DNA of 60,408 bases from Streptomyces sp. NRRL F-2580. GTDB lineage: Bacteria; Actinomycetota; Actinomycetes; Streptomycetales; Streptomycetaceae. The notes beneath the pieces are model-generated. The model did no database searches. It had not been told where the DNA came from and worked only from the letters and a program-made list of their open reading frames with translations. Positions 1-8,750 of this stretch are shown piece after piece. Position numbers and translations under genes: made by a program. Every line of letters starts with the position of its first letter. Within the stretch, counting starts at the first letter, position 1. The stretch is from the NCBI RefSeq assembly GCF_000720115.1, contig NZ_JOIR01000039.1, positions 1-60,408 of the forward strand. The letters are read 5' to 3'.

Positions 1-2
1 CC

Positions 3-554
3 CCCGCACCCACCCCCCCCACGCCCTCCCCCGGCGGCCCCGGCGGGCGGACCGGTACGGCGAGTCCGGCGGCGCCGCGGCCGGTTCCCCCCGCGTCCGA
101 CGACAAGGCCGCCCCCGCCGGCTACCACATGGTCGAGGACCCGGAGGGCTTCTCGCTCGCCGTCCCCCTCGGCTTCACGCGCAAGGTCGAGGGGCCGCGG
201 ATCTTCTACATGTCCCCCGGCGAGACCTTCCGCATCGGCATCAAGGTGGCTGATCCGGAATCGGGCGGTCCGCTCGCCGTGCACCAACGGGCCCACGCCA
301 AGGGGCCGTCGAACAACCCCGGCTACCGGGACGCCGAGGTCGTGGCCAGCACGCACGACGGCCACGAGGCCGCCCTCTGGCTGTTCACCTGGAACGGCTT
401 CTCGGCGGCCGAAGGCCCCCGGCACACCCGCGACCTGTGCTGGGAGGAGGGCGGGCGGCTGTACGACGTGTGGGTCTCCTCGCCGGTCGGGCGTTCCGGT
501 GAGGCCCGCGGCTACTTCGACACGGCGGTGCGGACCTTCGTACGGACCGGCTGA
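3..554 (+). CDS. C-terminal part of a probable membrane Ser/Thr protein kinase (5' end outside window)
   Basis: The frame is open from the first bases of the window, so this is a 3' fragment of about 183 residues. It starts with a Pro/Gly/Ala-rich stretch of about 40 residues (residues 1-42), typical of the linker after a transmembrane helix. A compact globular domain follows, with the pattern DPEGFSLAVP, then a SPGE...RIG segment, NNPGYRD and ALWLFTWNGF. From memory, this C-terminal domain occurs as the extracytoplasmic part of many Streptomyces Hanks-type Ser/Thr kinases. No kinase motif lies inside the window, so the kinase assignment is inference. The next gene starts 170 bp downstream on the same strand. 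Confidence 0.6.
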   Translation, partial: PAPTPPTPSPGGPGGRTGTASPAAPRPVPPASDDKAAPAGYHMVEDPEGFSLAVPLGFTRKVEGPRIFYMSPGETFRIGIKVADPESGGPLAVHQRAHAKGPSNNPGYRDAEVVASTHDGHEAALWLFTWNGFSAAEGPRHTRDLCWEEGGRLYDVWVSSPVGRSGEARGYFDTAVRTFVRTG

Positions 555-724
555 GCGGCGCACCGGGACGGTTCCGTCCGGTTCCGGGCGACCGGGAGCA
601 GAAGGCGACGGGAACCGATCAGGAGGAGCCGGAACTGACCCGCCTGCACAAGACGGTGCTGGTCCTGGTCGTCCTGGTCTCCTCCTTCATGATCTTCCGG
701 CCGGCCCCCCTAGACTGGGGACAC

Positions 725-2047
725 ATGTCCGACTCCCTTCCTCCCGGCGACGCGACCGCCGGACCTGCCGCCGGGCCACCGGCCGCCGTCCGGGCCGCGA
801 TGCGAAGGCCGCTGCGGTTCCTGGGCTCGTGGTGGCCCTGGCGGTGCTGGGCGTACGCGGGCAGCGGGTTCCTCATCGGCTATCCGGTACTGGTCGTGCT
901 GGGGCTGCTCGTCGGGCTCGGGGTGGTGCTCGCGGTGGCCGGGATCGGGCTGCTGCTCCTGCTCTGCGCGGTCGTCGCCGGGGTGCCGCTGGGCGCGCTG
1001 GAGCGGTGGCGGCTGCGGTGCGTGGAGCCCGTGCCGGTGGCGGATCCGCACGCCTCGCTCGCCGGGGCCGGGCCGGCGGCCTGGCTGCGGACGAGGCTGC
1101 GCGAGCGGGCCACCTGGCGGGAGTTCGGGTACGCCGCTCTGCTCGGGCCGGTCTTCGGGGCGGCCGGGTTCATCGTGATCACTCTGGTGGCGTTCTCCCT
1201 GATCCTCGTCGCGACCCCGGTCACCGTCCGGGCCATCGCTCCCGACCAGGTGATGCTGATACCCGGCCGGGCCGTCTCCGGGCCGCTGGAGGCCCTGGGC
1301 GGCACGGCGGCCGGACTGGTCGGGCTGCTGGTGGCGGCGTACGCGGGAGGCCTGCTCGCGGGGGCCCAGGTCGCGACCGTGCGCCGGCTGCTCGGGCCGC
1401 GCGAGGAAGCCGACCGGGTCCTGGAGCTCACCCGCTCGCGGGTCCGGCTCGTCGAGGCCTTCGAAGCCGAACGGCGCCGCATCGAGCGGGACCTGCACGA
1501 CGGCGCCCAGCAGCAGCTGGTCGCGCTCAGCATGACCCTGGGCCTCGCCGAACTGGAGCTGCGGGGGCTGCCGGAGGCCGCCGGAGCCGCCGCGCTGGTG
1601 GCCCGGGGCCGCGGCGAGGCGAAGGTGGCCCTGGAGCAACTGCGCGACCTCGTACGGGGCATCCACCCGCAGGTGCTCACCGACCACGGGCTCGGGGCGG
1701 CCGTGGCCGAGGTGGCCCTGCGTCATCCCGTGCCCGTCACGGTGGACCTGGACCTGCCCCGGCTGCCCGAACCGGTCGAGATCACCGCGTACTTCACGGT
1801 CACCGAGGCCCTCGCGAACGCCGCCAAGCACAGCGGTGCCTCGCGGATCGTGGTCGCGGGTAGGGTCGAGGGCGACCGGCTCACCCTCTCCGTCACCGAC
1901 GACGGCCGCGGCGGCGCCGATCCCGGCGCGGGGGCGGGACTGGCGGGACTCGCGGACAGGGTGGCGATGTTGAAGGGCAGGCTGGTGGTGTCCAGTCCGG
2001 TGGGCGGGCCGACCGAACTGCGCGTGGAGGTCCCGTGCTCAGGCTGA
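725..2047 (+). CDS. Two-component sensor histidine kinase (NarL/LiaS-type, HisKA_3)
   Basis: A 440-residue membrane sensor kinase. The N-terminal half carries about four hydrophobic segments (roughly residues 35-80 and 130-220), like the putative-sensor domain of this family. The dimerisation/phosphoacceptor helix reads ERRRIERDLHDGAQQQL, with the phospho-acceptor His near residue 258. The ATPase domain has an N-box (TEALANAAKHS), a DDGRGG G1 box and a GLAGLADRV G2 box. I chose ATG 725 because an in-frame upstream start at 656 would add 23 residues of low plausibility. The stop overlaps the next gene by 13 bp, so kinase and regulator are translationally coupled. The signal is unknown. Confidence 0.93.
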   Translation: MSDSLPPGDATAGPAAGPPAAVRAAMRRPLRFLGSWWPWRCWAYAGSGFLIGYPVLVVLGLLVGLGVVLAVAGIGLLLLLCAVVAGVPLGALERWRLRCVEPVPVADPHASLAGAGPAAWLRTRLRERATWREFGYAALLGPVFGAAGFIVITLVAFSLILVATPVTVRAIAPDQVMLIPGRAVSGPLEALGGTAAGLVGLLVAAYAGGLLAGAQVATVRRLLGPREEADRVLELTRSRVRLVEAFEAERRRIERDLHDGAQQQLVALSMTLGLAELELRGLPEAAGAAALVARGRGEAKVALEQLRDLVRGIHPQVLTDHGLGAAVAEVALRHPVPVTVDLDLPRLPEPVEITAYFTVTEALANAAKHSGASRIVVAGRVEGDRLTLSVTDDGRGGADPGAGAGLAGLADRVAMLKGRLVVSSPVGGPTELRVEVPCSG

Positions 2048-2691
2048 TCCTCGCCGAGGACTCCGTACTGCTGCGCGCCGGGCTGACGGAGCTCCTCACC
2101 CGCGGCGGCCACCGGGTCCTCGCCGCCGTCGGCAACGCCGACGAGCTCGTACGGGCGGTGGAGGCGGAGCGGCCGGACGCCGTCGTCACGGATGTGCGGA
2201 TGCCGCCCGGCTTGCGCGACGAAGGCCTGCGCGCCGCGCTCGAACTCCGCTCCCGGGACGCGTCGTTGCCCGTGCTCGTGCTCTCCCAGTACGTGGCCAC
2301 GGCCTACGCCACCCAGCTGTTCACCGGAGCCTCGGCGGCCGGACTGGGCTATCTCCTCAAGGACCGCGTCGGCGAGGTCGCCGAGTTCCTCGACGCCCTT
2401 CAGCGGGTCGCCGACGGCCAGACGGTCATCGACCCGGAGGTGGTACGGGTCCTGCTCGGCCGGCAGTCCGAGGAGCGGCCGCTGGCCCGGCTGACGCCGC
2501 GCGAGCGCGAGGTGCTGACCCTGATGGCCTCGGGCCTCAACAACCAGGCCTTGGCCGCACGGCTGTTCATCACCGAGGCCGCCGTGGTCAAGCACGCGTC
2601 CAGCATCTTCACGAAGCTCGACCTGGACGCCACCGAGGGCAACCGCCGCGTCCTCGCGGTCCTGGCCCACCTGGCGGGCCAGGAGGCCTAG
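2035..2691 (+). CDS. LuxR/NarL-family response regulator
   Basis: A 218-residue two-domain regulator, partner of the preceding kinase. The receiver domain has the acidic pair E8/D9, the phospho-acceptor D53 in VVTDVRMPPG and a switch lysine in YLLKDRVGE. The C-terminal LuxR HTH reads LTPREREVLTLMASGLNNQALAARL. It starts with GTG inside the kinase gene. Its TAG stop shares a CTAG palindrome with the stop of the convergent kinase-transporter gene, so the two coding regions overlap by 4 nt tail to tail. NarL-type pairs of this kind often sense cell-envelope or antibiotic stress; the target here cannot be read from the sequence. Confidence 0.94.
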   Translation: MLRLILAEDSVLLRAGLTELLTRGGHRVLAAVGNADELVRAVEAERPDAVVTDVRMPPGLRDEGLRAALELRSRDASLPVLVLSQYVATAYATQLFTGASAAGLGYLLKDRVGEVAEFLDALQRVADGQTVIDPEVVRVLLGRQSEERPLARLTPREREVLTLMASGLNNQALAARLFITEAAVVKHASSIFTKLDLDATEGNRRVLAVLAHLAGQEA

Positions 2692-5252
2692 GGGGTGTCC
2701 CCTCGCGGGGTTCCGGTCCTGATCAGCAGGGCGGCCGGCAGGGCCGCGAGGAGGAGGCCGCCGACCACGCACCACAGGGCGGTGGTGTAGGAGTCCAGCA
2801 GCCGGGCGAACAGGTCGGTGTCGTCCGAGACCGCGTTGAGGTGGCTCATCAGGACGGTGCCGAGCACGGCCCCGCCGATCGACTGCCCTACGTGGTGGGC
2901 CGCGCCGAGGGCCGCCGAGGCCCCGCCGGCGTGCCGCGGGGTCACCCCGGCGGTCGCGAGGGAGTAGAGCGGGACGAGGGTCAGGCCCAGGCCGACGCCC
3001 GTGAGCAGCATGCCGGGCAGCATCCCGGTCGCGTAGGTGGCCGCACCCCCCACACCCGCCAGCAGGGCCAGCCCGAGGGCCGTGAGCAGCAGGCCGGGCA
3101 GGATCAGGGCACGCGGTGCGAAGCGGGGCAGCAGACGGGCGGAGACCTGGGTGGCCGTCACCAGGGCGGCGGCGACCAGGGGCAGGTGGGCCGTCCCGGA
3201 CGCGGCCGGTCCCTCGCCGCGGATCTGCTGGGCGAAGAAGCCCAGCGCGGGGAGGAGGGCGACCGTGGCGGCGCCCGTGAACAGGACGACCAGGAGGGAG
3301 GCGAGGCGGCTCCGGTCGGCGAGGACGTACGGCGGGAGCAGCGGGCCGGACGTCCTGGTCTCCCACCCCAGGAAGGCGGCGAGCAGCACGATGCCGCCCA
3401 CGAGCAGCAACAGGCTCAGGGGGACGGCCCAGCCGACCGTCCCGACCTCGACGAGGCCGTAGGTCAGGGCCGCGAGTCCCGCCGATCCGAGGAGCACCCC
3501 GGGTCCGTCGAACCGGGCGCCGGTACGGCCCGGGCGGTCGGGCAGCAGGGTGAGCGCGCCGATCAGGGCGAGCACGGCGAGCGGGACGACCGACCACAGG
3601 GCCCAGCGCCACGCCAGGACCTCGGCGAGCCACCCGCCCGTGAACACGCCGAGCGCGCTGCCGCCCGCAGCGACCGCCGCGTAGATCCCGAAGGCCCGGC
3701 CGCGTTCCCGGGGGTCGGTGAAACCGGTGGCCACCAGGGACAGGGCCGCCGGGACGAGCAGGGCGGCGGAGGCGCCCTGCAGGGCGCGGGAGGTGATCAG
3801 CAGCCCGGCGCCGTCGGCCGCGCCGCCGAGCACCGCGGCCACCGCGAACCCGATCAGGCCGGCCACCAGCAGCCGCCGGGCCCCGAGCAGGTCGGCGAGG
3901 TGCCCGCCGAGCAGCAGCAGCCCGCCGAGGGCGACCAGGTAGGCGCTGAAGGCCGGGCCGATGCCGTCGCCGCTGATGCCGAAATCGGCGTGCATCTGTG
4001 GCCCCAGCAGGTTGAACTGCGCCGCTTCGACCAGCACCAGCAGCTGCGTCAGGGCGAGGACCGCGAGGCCCCACCACCGTCTGGGGTGTGGGGGCGCGGG
4101 GGCGGACGGGTCGCCGGGGACGGGGCCCGGGGGCGGGCCGAAGCCGTCCGAGGGGCCGAAGTGGCCGGGGGCCGTGGGGGCGTACGCGGGCGGTGTCCCG
4201 TACGGGGAGGCGTCCTGCCGGGACTGCGCCGGCACGAGGCGGGGGTCCGGCGCCCCGGCGGGCGGTCCCCCGGCCGGAGCCTCGCCGCCGGCTCCGGCTC
4301 CGACTCCGGCTCCGAGTCCCACTCCGGCTCCGGCTCCGGCTCCGGGAGGAGACGCCGGGGCGTAGTCCAGCAGCCGCGCGGCGTGTCGCCCGAGTTGGGC
4401 CAGTACCGCACCCGGGAGCCATTCCCCGGGTGCGTCCGCCGCCGTACGCGCCGCCACCTCGTCGGGGGTGGGCCGCCGGGCCGGGTCCTTGTGCAGGCAC
4501 GCGCCGACGAGGTCGACCATCGACTCCGGTACGCCGGTCAGGTCGGCCTCCTCCTCGGCGATCCGGAAGAGATGGGCGTTCAGCCCGGTGTCCGTGGCGC
4601 CGAAGAGCATGCGCCCCGTGGCGGCGTACACGAGGACCGCGCCGAGGCAGAAGACGTCGCTGGCGGGGGTCAGTTCGAGTCCGCGTACCTGTTCCGGGGA
4701 CATGAACCCCGGCGAGCCGATCAGCATGCCGGTACGGGTGTGCAGGCTGTCGCCGGTCAGGCTGTCCATCGCCCGCGCGATGCCGAAGTCGATGACGCGG
4801 GGCCCGTCGACGGTGACGAGCACGTTGGACGGCTTGAGGTCGCGGTGGATCAGGCCCGCGTCGTGCACGGCCCGCAGCGCGAGCGCGAGCCGGTTGGCGA
4901 GGGTCCGCACCGAGTCCTCGGGCAGCGGACCGAACTGCCGGGCGACCACGGTCTGGAGGTCGGGCCCCGGGATGTACTGGGTCGCCACCCAGGGAACGGC
5001 GGCCTCGGTGTCGGCGTCGAGCACCGCCGCCGTCCAGCTGCCGCCCACCCGGCGCGCGGCGGCCACCTCGCGTGCGAACCTCCTGCGGAATTCGGGGTTC
5101 CCGGCGAACTCCGCCTGCACCACCTTCACGGCGACGGTACGGCCGCCCTCGGAGCGGCCCAGGTAGACCAGGCCCATGCCGCCCGCCCCCAGCCGGGCGA
5201 TCAAGCGGTACGGTCCCATACGGGTCGGGTCTTCGGCGATCAGCTGATCCAC
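2688..5252 (-). CDS. Fusion protein: Hanks-type Ser/Thr kinase + DHA2-like MFS transporter
   Basis: One uninterrupted frame encodes about 854 residues (numbering below uses a TTG start 9 codons upstream). The kinase half has the P-loop LGAGGMGLVY (about 30-39), the ATP lysine in VAVKV (52), catalytic HRDLKPSN (D147), DFG (D164) and a SPGFMSPEQ activation-loop end. A Gly/Ala/Pro-rich linker (about 310-400) follows. The second half is a multi-spanning MFS domain (about 402-855) with paired hydrophobic helices, and a GGHLADLLGARR loop that matches the MFS motif A position. Kinases of this type normally end in one TM helix and a sensor domain, so a full transporter is a striking replacement. I prefer the GTG at 5252 because kinases of this class start just before this point and a palindrome lies upstream. 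Transport substrate unknown. Confidence 0.88.
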   Translation of the reverse strand: MDQLIAEDPTRMGPYRLIARLGAGGMGLVYLGRSEGGRTVAVKVVQAEFAGNPEFRRRFAREVAAARRVGGSWTAAVLDADTEAAVPWVATQYIPGPDLQTVVARQFGPLPEDSVRTLANRLALALRAVHDAGLIHRDLKPSNVLVTVDGPRVIDFGIARAMDSLTGDSLHTRTGMLIGSPGFMSPEQVRGLELTPASDVFCLGAVLVYAATGRMLFGATDTGLNAHLFRIAEEEADLTGVPESMVDLVGACLHKDPARRPTPDEVAARTAADAPGEWLPGAVLAQLGRHAARLLDYAPASPPGAGAGAGVGLGAGVGAGAGGEAPAGGPPAGAPDPRLVPAQSRQDASPYGTPPAYAPTAPGHFGPSDGFGPPPGPVPGDPSAPAPPHPRRWWGLAVLALTQLLVLVEAAQFNLLGPQMHADFGISGDGIGPAFSAYLVALGGLLLLGGHLADLLGARRLLVAGLIGFAVAAVLGGAADGAGLLITSRALQGASAALLVPAALSLVATGFTDPRERGRAFGIYAAVAAGGSALGVFTGGWLAEVLAWRWALWSVVPLAVLALIGALTLLPDRPGRTGARFDGPGVLLGSAGLAALTYGLVEVGTVGWAVPLSLLLLVGGIVLLAAFLGWETRTSGPLLPPYVLADRSRLASLLVVLFTGAATVALLPALGFFAQQIRGEGPAASGTAHLPLVAAALVTATQVSARLLPRFAPRALILPGLLLTALGLALLAGVGGAATYATGMLPGMLLTGVGLGLTLVPLYSLATAGVTPRHAGGASAALGAAHHVGQSIGGAVLGTVLMSHLNAVSDDTDLFARLLDSYTTALWCVVGGLLLAALPAALLIRTGTPRGDTP

Positions 5253-5260
5253 GGACGGAA

Positions 5261-5277
5261 GGATAGTGCAACTATCC
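5261..5277. promoter_or_regulatory. Palindromic operator candidate upstream of the kinase-MFS gene
   Basis: A perfect inverted repeat GGATAG-TGCAA-CTATCC (6-bp arms, 5-bp centre) lies 8 bp upstream of the preferred GTG start, where a leaderless promoter would have its -10 region. The shape suits a TetR- or MarR-type dimeric repressor, the usual control of efflux-type MFS genes. No such regulator gene is adjacent, so the binder is unknown. Confidence 0.5.
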
Positions 5278-5292
5278 AATGTACGGGGACCG

Positions 5293-6507
5293 TCAGGCGA
5301 AATGCCCTCCCGACCGCTCGTTCCGCGCTGTCGGCCGCCCGTCCGACGGCCGGAGCCGGAAGGAGCCAGTCACGACGCGGGAGACGCCCGGGACCGTCAC
5401 CGTACGGGACCAGAGCGCCAGCAGCACCGGGAGCGCCAGGTAGCCGAAGCGGCCGGCGGGGGCCAGCAGGAAGGCCGTGGTGAGGCCGATCGCGAGGCGG
5501 TCGGCCGCCGCGACCAGTGTGCGCGGGGGCCGGACCAGCAGCGAGAGGGCCACGGCCAGGCCGCCCAGCACCAGCAGGGCCACCGTCAGGTACCAGCCCC
5601 AGGAGCCGAGTTCGGCGAGGAGGTGTCCGGGGAGCGGGCTGCCGGCCGGGGTCGGGACCTCCGCGCGCCCGGTGGGGAAGGCGAACACCTGTCGCCACAC
5701 CTCGCGCGGCTGGAGCAGTGCACCCGGCAGCACCAGCAGGGCCGTGCCGCCGGCCGCCACCAGCGCGCAGCGCACCGCCGGCCGCCCGCCCCGGCAGATG
5801 GCGAGCAGGCTCACCGCCACCGCCACCGCGGGCAGCGCCGTCCACTTCAGCGCGCAGGCCCCGGCGAGGGCCGCGCCCGCCACCGCGGGCCGGCCCGCCG
5901 CCGCGGCGGCGAGCGCCAGGCAGCACAGCCCGGCCAGCGGCAGGTCCACCCCGCTGACGGCCAGGGGCAGCGCCACCACGGGCGAGGCCACGAGCGCGGG
6001 GAGCAGCGGCGACCGGGCCGCGCCGAGCAGTCGCCGCCCGGCCCACAGGCTGCCGAACAGGGCCGCCGCGCACCAGATCCGGGCGTCGCCCAGCAGCCGG
6101 AGGGCCCAGCCGTCCCCGCCGCCGAGCAGCGCCCGCGGGAGGCCGAGCAGGGCCATGCCCGGCAGGTACGGCGTGTACTCGTCCACGGCCGCGGGCCCCT
6201 CCACGTAGAGCCGGCCGGACTCCAGCAGGAGCCGCCCGGACCGTTCGATGACCCTCACCTCCGACTGTCCCTGGCCGGTCAGGACCAGCCACAGCAGCGG
6301 CACGGCGACGGCCCCGAGCAGCGCGGCGCCGAGTGCGGCGCGGCGGCGGCCCAGGGCGGTGGCCGCGGCGGCGGCGAGGTAGCCGCTCGCCGCGCACCAG
6401 CCCCACAGCCGGTGGGGTCCCAGCGGGGACAGCAGCGGAAAGGACAGCGCCCAGGCGGCCGCGAGCAGCCAGCCCGCAGTCCAACGGGCGGTACGGGAAA
6501 GGGTCAT
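5293..6507 (-). CDS. Multi-spanning membrane protein, GT87-like (DUF2029) glycosyltransferase
   Basis: About 404 residues with roughly ten hydrophobic helices. An extracytoplasmic-loop motif DEYTPYLPG about a third of the way in resembles the loop of polyprenol-phosphate-mannose-dependent GT87 transferases. By family knowledge such proteins add mannose from a lipid carrier on the outer face of the membrane, but no acceptor can be inferred here. I chose ATG 6507 (MTLSRTARWTAG) because the GTG at 6546 would add 13 polar residues before the first TM helix. The stop lies only 40 bp before the kinase-MFS start on the same strand, although the operator between them suggests separate control. Confidence 0.6.
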   Translation of the reverse strand: MTLSRTARWTAGWLLAAAWALSFPLLSPLGPHRLWGWCAASGYLAAAAATALGRRRAALGAALLGAVAVPLLWLVLTGQGQSEVRVIERSGRLLLESGRLYVEGPAAVDEYTPYLPGMALLGLPRALLGGGDGWALRLLGDARIWCAAALFGSLWAGRRLLGAARSPLLPALVASPVVALPLAVSGVDLPLAGLCCLALAAAAAGRPAVAGAALAGACALKWTALPAVAVAVSLLAICRGGRPAVRCALVAAGGTALLVLPGALLQPREVWRQVFAFPTGRAEVPTPAGSPLPGHLLAELGSWGWYLTVALLVLGGLAVALSLLVRPPRTLVAAADRLAIGLTTAFLLAPAGRFGYLALPVLLALWSRTVTVPGVSRVVTGSFRLRPSDGRPTARNERSGGHFA

Positions 6508-6607
6508 GGCCCCATTCCAGCCGCGCGGCCCCCACCGGGTCTGCACGCCCAGGTGGACACTTCACGGTGGGGTTTTCCCTACCGTCCCGCCCGGCGGGCA
6601 CGCGAAA

Positions 6608-6635
6608 GGGGCGCGACCCCGGAAGGTCGCGCCCC
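6608..6635 (-). terminator. Rho-independent-like terminator of metG
   Basis: A perfect 11-bp stem (GGGGCGCGACC / GGTCGCGCCCC) with a 6-nt loop. On the minus strand it is followed by TTTCGCG and lies 24 bp after the metG stop codon, so it separates metG from the membrane-protein gene. Confidence 0.85.
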
Positions 6636-6658
6636 TCACGTGGTGGTCGCTCGAAGGC

Positions 6659-8374
6659 TCAGGCCTCCGGGGAACCGCCGAAGCGCTCGCGGTAGGACTC
6701 CAGGTCCTCCTCGGTGACCCGCGCGAAGAGCACCGGCGGCACGGTGAACGGCGTACCGGCCGGGACCGCGTCCAGTGCCTTGGCCTGCTCGGGGGCGATC
6801 CAGGCGGCCGTGTCGTCAGCGAGGTCGAAGGAGGAGCGCATGGCGCGCGCCGAGGCCGGGATGAACGGCTCGGAGACCACCGAGTAGAGGTGGATGAGGT
6901 TCATCGCGGTGCGCAGGGTGAGCGCCGCGCCGTCGAGGTCGGTCTTGACCTCCAGCCAGGGGGCCTTCTCGTCGAGGTACGCGTTGCCGGCCGACCACAG
7001 GGCGCGCAGCGCGGCCGCGGCCTTGCGGTACTGGAGGGAGTCCATGTGGCCCTCGTACTCGGCCAGCAGCTCGGCGATCTGCTCGCCCAGCTTGGCCTCG
7101 ACCTCGCCTGCGGGGCTGCCGGCGGGGACCTCGTCGCCGAACTTCTTCCGGGAGAAGGTCAGTACGCGGTTCACGAAGTTGCCGAGGGTGCCGCCGAGGT
7201 CCTTGTTGACCGTGGCGGCGAAGTGCTCCCACGTGAACGACGAGTCGTCGGACTCGGGCGCGTTGGCGATGAGGAAGTAGCGCCAGAAGTCGGCCGGGAG
7301 GATCTCCAGCGCCTGGTCGGTGAAGACGCCGCGCTTCTGCGAGGTGGAGAACTTGCCGCCGTAGTACGTCAGCCAGTTGAAGGCCTTGACGTAGTCGACC
7401 TTCTTCCACGGCTCGCGGGTGGCCAGTTCGGTGGCGGGGAACATCACCGTGTGGAACGGGACGTTGTCCTTGGCCATGAACTGCGTGTAGCGGACGTCCT
7501 CGGCCTCGTACCACCACGACTTGTAGTCGCGGTTCGCCGGGTCCAGGTCCGACCACTCCTTGGTGGACCCGATGTACTCGATCGGGGCGTCGAACCAGAC
7601 GTAGAAGACCTTGCCCTCGGCGGCCAGCTCGGGCCAGGTGTCGGCCGGGACCGGGACGCCCCAGTCGAGGTCACGGGTGATGGCGCGGTCGTGCAGGCCC
7701 TCGGTCAGCCACTTGCGGGCGATGGAGGAGGCGAGCTGCGGCCACTCCTCCTCGTGCTCGGAGACCCAGGCCTCGACCTCGTGCTGGAGCTTGGACTGCA
7801 GGAGGAAGAGGTGCTTGGTCTCGCGGACCTCCAGCTCGGTGGAGCCGGAGATGGCCGAGCGGGGCTCGATCAGGTCCGTGGGGTCCAGGACGCGGGTGCA
7901 GTTCTCGCACTGGTCGCCACGTGCCTTGTCGTAGCCGCAGTGCGGGCAGGTGCCCTCGACGTAGCGGTCCGGCAGGAAGCGGCCGTCGACCGGCGAGTAG
8001 ACCTGCCGGATCGCGCGCTCCTCGATGAAGCCGTTCTCCTGGAGCCTGCGCGCGAAGTGCTGGGTGATCTCGCGGTTCTGCGCGGAGGAGCTGCGGCCGA
8101 AGTAGTCGAAGGACAGCTCGAAGCCGTCGTAGACCGCCTTCTGGGCGTCGTGGGCCTGCGCGCAGAACTCGGCGACCGAGATGCCGGCCTCCTTGGCGGC
8201 GAGCTCGGCGGGGGTGCCGTGCTCGTCGGTGGCGCAGATGTAGAGGACGTCGTGGCCGCGCTGGCGGAGGTACCGGGAGTACACATCCGCCGGAAGCATC
8301 GACCCGACCATGTTGCCCAGGTGCTTGATCCCGTTGATGTACGGAAGCGCGCTGGTGATCAGGTGTCGAGCCAT
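6659..8374 (-). CDS. metG: Methionyl-tRNA synthetase
   Basis: A class I aminoacyl-tRNA synthetase of 571 residues that charges tRNA-Met in the cytoplasm. The HIGH-like signature is [11 protein letters not shown] near the N-terminus. A CPHCGY...CENC double knuckle binds zinc, and the catalytic loop that is KMSKS in many MetRS reads KFSTS here. A helical anticodon-binding domain forms the C-terminus. I chose ATG 8374 because a GGAG lies 9 nt upstream; the in-frame ATG at 8389 has a poorer arrangement. The gene ends in a strong hairpin and appears to be monocistronic. Confidence 0.97.
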   Translation of the reverse strand: MARHLITSALPYINGIKHLGNMVGSMLPADVYSRYLRQRGHDVLYICATDEHGTPAELAAKEAGISVAEFCAQAHDAQKAVYDGFELSFDYFGRSSSAQNREITQHFARRLQENGFIEERAIRQVYSPVDGRFLPDRYVEGTCPHCGYDKARGDQCENCTRVLDPTDLIEPRSAISGSTELEVRETKHLFLLQSKLQHEVEAWVSEHEEEWPQLASSIARKWLTEGLHDRAITRDLDWGVPVPADTWPELAAEGKVFYVWFDAPIEYIGSTKEWSDLDPANRDYKSWWYEAEDVRYTQFMAKDNVPFHTVMFPATELATREPWKKVDYVKAFNWLTYYGGKFSTSQKRGVFTDQALEILPADFWRYFLIANAPESDDSSFTWEHFAATVNKDLGGTLGNFVNRVLTFSRKKFGDEVPAGSPAGEVEAKLGEQIAELLAEYEGHMDSLQYRKAAAALRALWSAGNAYLDEKAPWLEVKTDLDGAALTLRTAMNLIHLYSVVSEPFIPASARAMRSSFDLADDTAAWIAPEQAKALDAVPAGTPFTVPPVLFARVTEEDLESYRERFGGSPEA

Positions 8375-8750
8375 CCTCGGATGCTCCATTTCCTATGTGC
8401 GGTACCACGTGACGTGACGGACTGTGAATGCGGTTCATCGTATCGAACCGCCGAAAGGCCACGCGCCGCATTTGTTCATGGGTGGACGTAACGCAAAAGC
8501 GAGGGCAGTGACCTCTCCGTCACGGCCCTCGCGATCGGGCCCATGTTACAGGCGGACCGCCGGCCGCCGGACCGGTGGTCCGGCGGCACCGGCAGCGGGC
8601 ATATGCATACGTGCCGGCTGGAGCCTCCTGCGATCGACATCGATCACAAGTCGATCATCACCGACGCAATGCTTCCAGGTTTCTTCTCTGCGCCCTCCGA
8701 GTGCGCCCGCGCTGCTTTCCTGTTCTGCGCACAGGGGATGAGGTGGAGCG
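8375..8750. other. Intergenic region of 376 bp with two strong hairpins, no protein gene
   Basis: This divergent spacer must hold the metG promoter (towards the left) and the promoter of the sigma-like gene (towards the right). No coding region is supported. It contains a long hairpin at 8499-8532 oriented as a minus-strand terminator, and a second perfect 11-bp palindrome (GCCGCCGGACC / GGTCCGGCGGC, 3-nt loop) at 8563-8587. The 8600-8720 part is less GC-rich than its surroundings. A small RNA on the minus strand is possible. Confidence 0.5.
8499..8532 (-). terminator. Terminator-like hairpin facing the minus strand, no annotated gene upstream
   Basis: Arms GCGAGGGC / GCCCTCGC enclose GTGAC / GTCAC with a 6-nt loop and one mismatch step. 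On the minus strand the stem is followed by a TTTTGCG tract, the arrangement of an intrinsic terminator. No minus-strand protein gene lies between this hairpin and 8750, so it would end a small RNA or an antisense transcript from the region to its right. Confidence 0.6.

Noticed and set aside
1723..5271. A 1182-codon open frame on the minus strand
   Set aside because: It is a shifted-frame shadow of the kinase-MFS gene that runs on antisense through the response regulator. Arg/Pro-rich and without family features.
8375..8500. Possible T-box or SAM-type riboswitch in the metG leader
   Set aside because: I found no T-box sequence, no specifier loop and no SAM-aptamer core in the leader.
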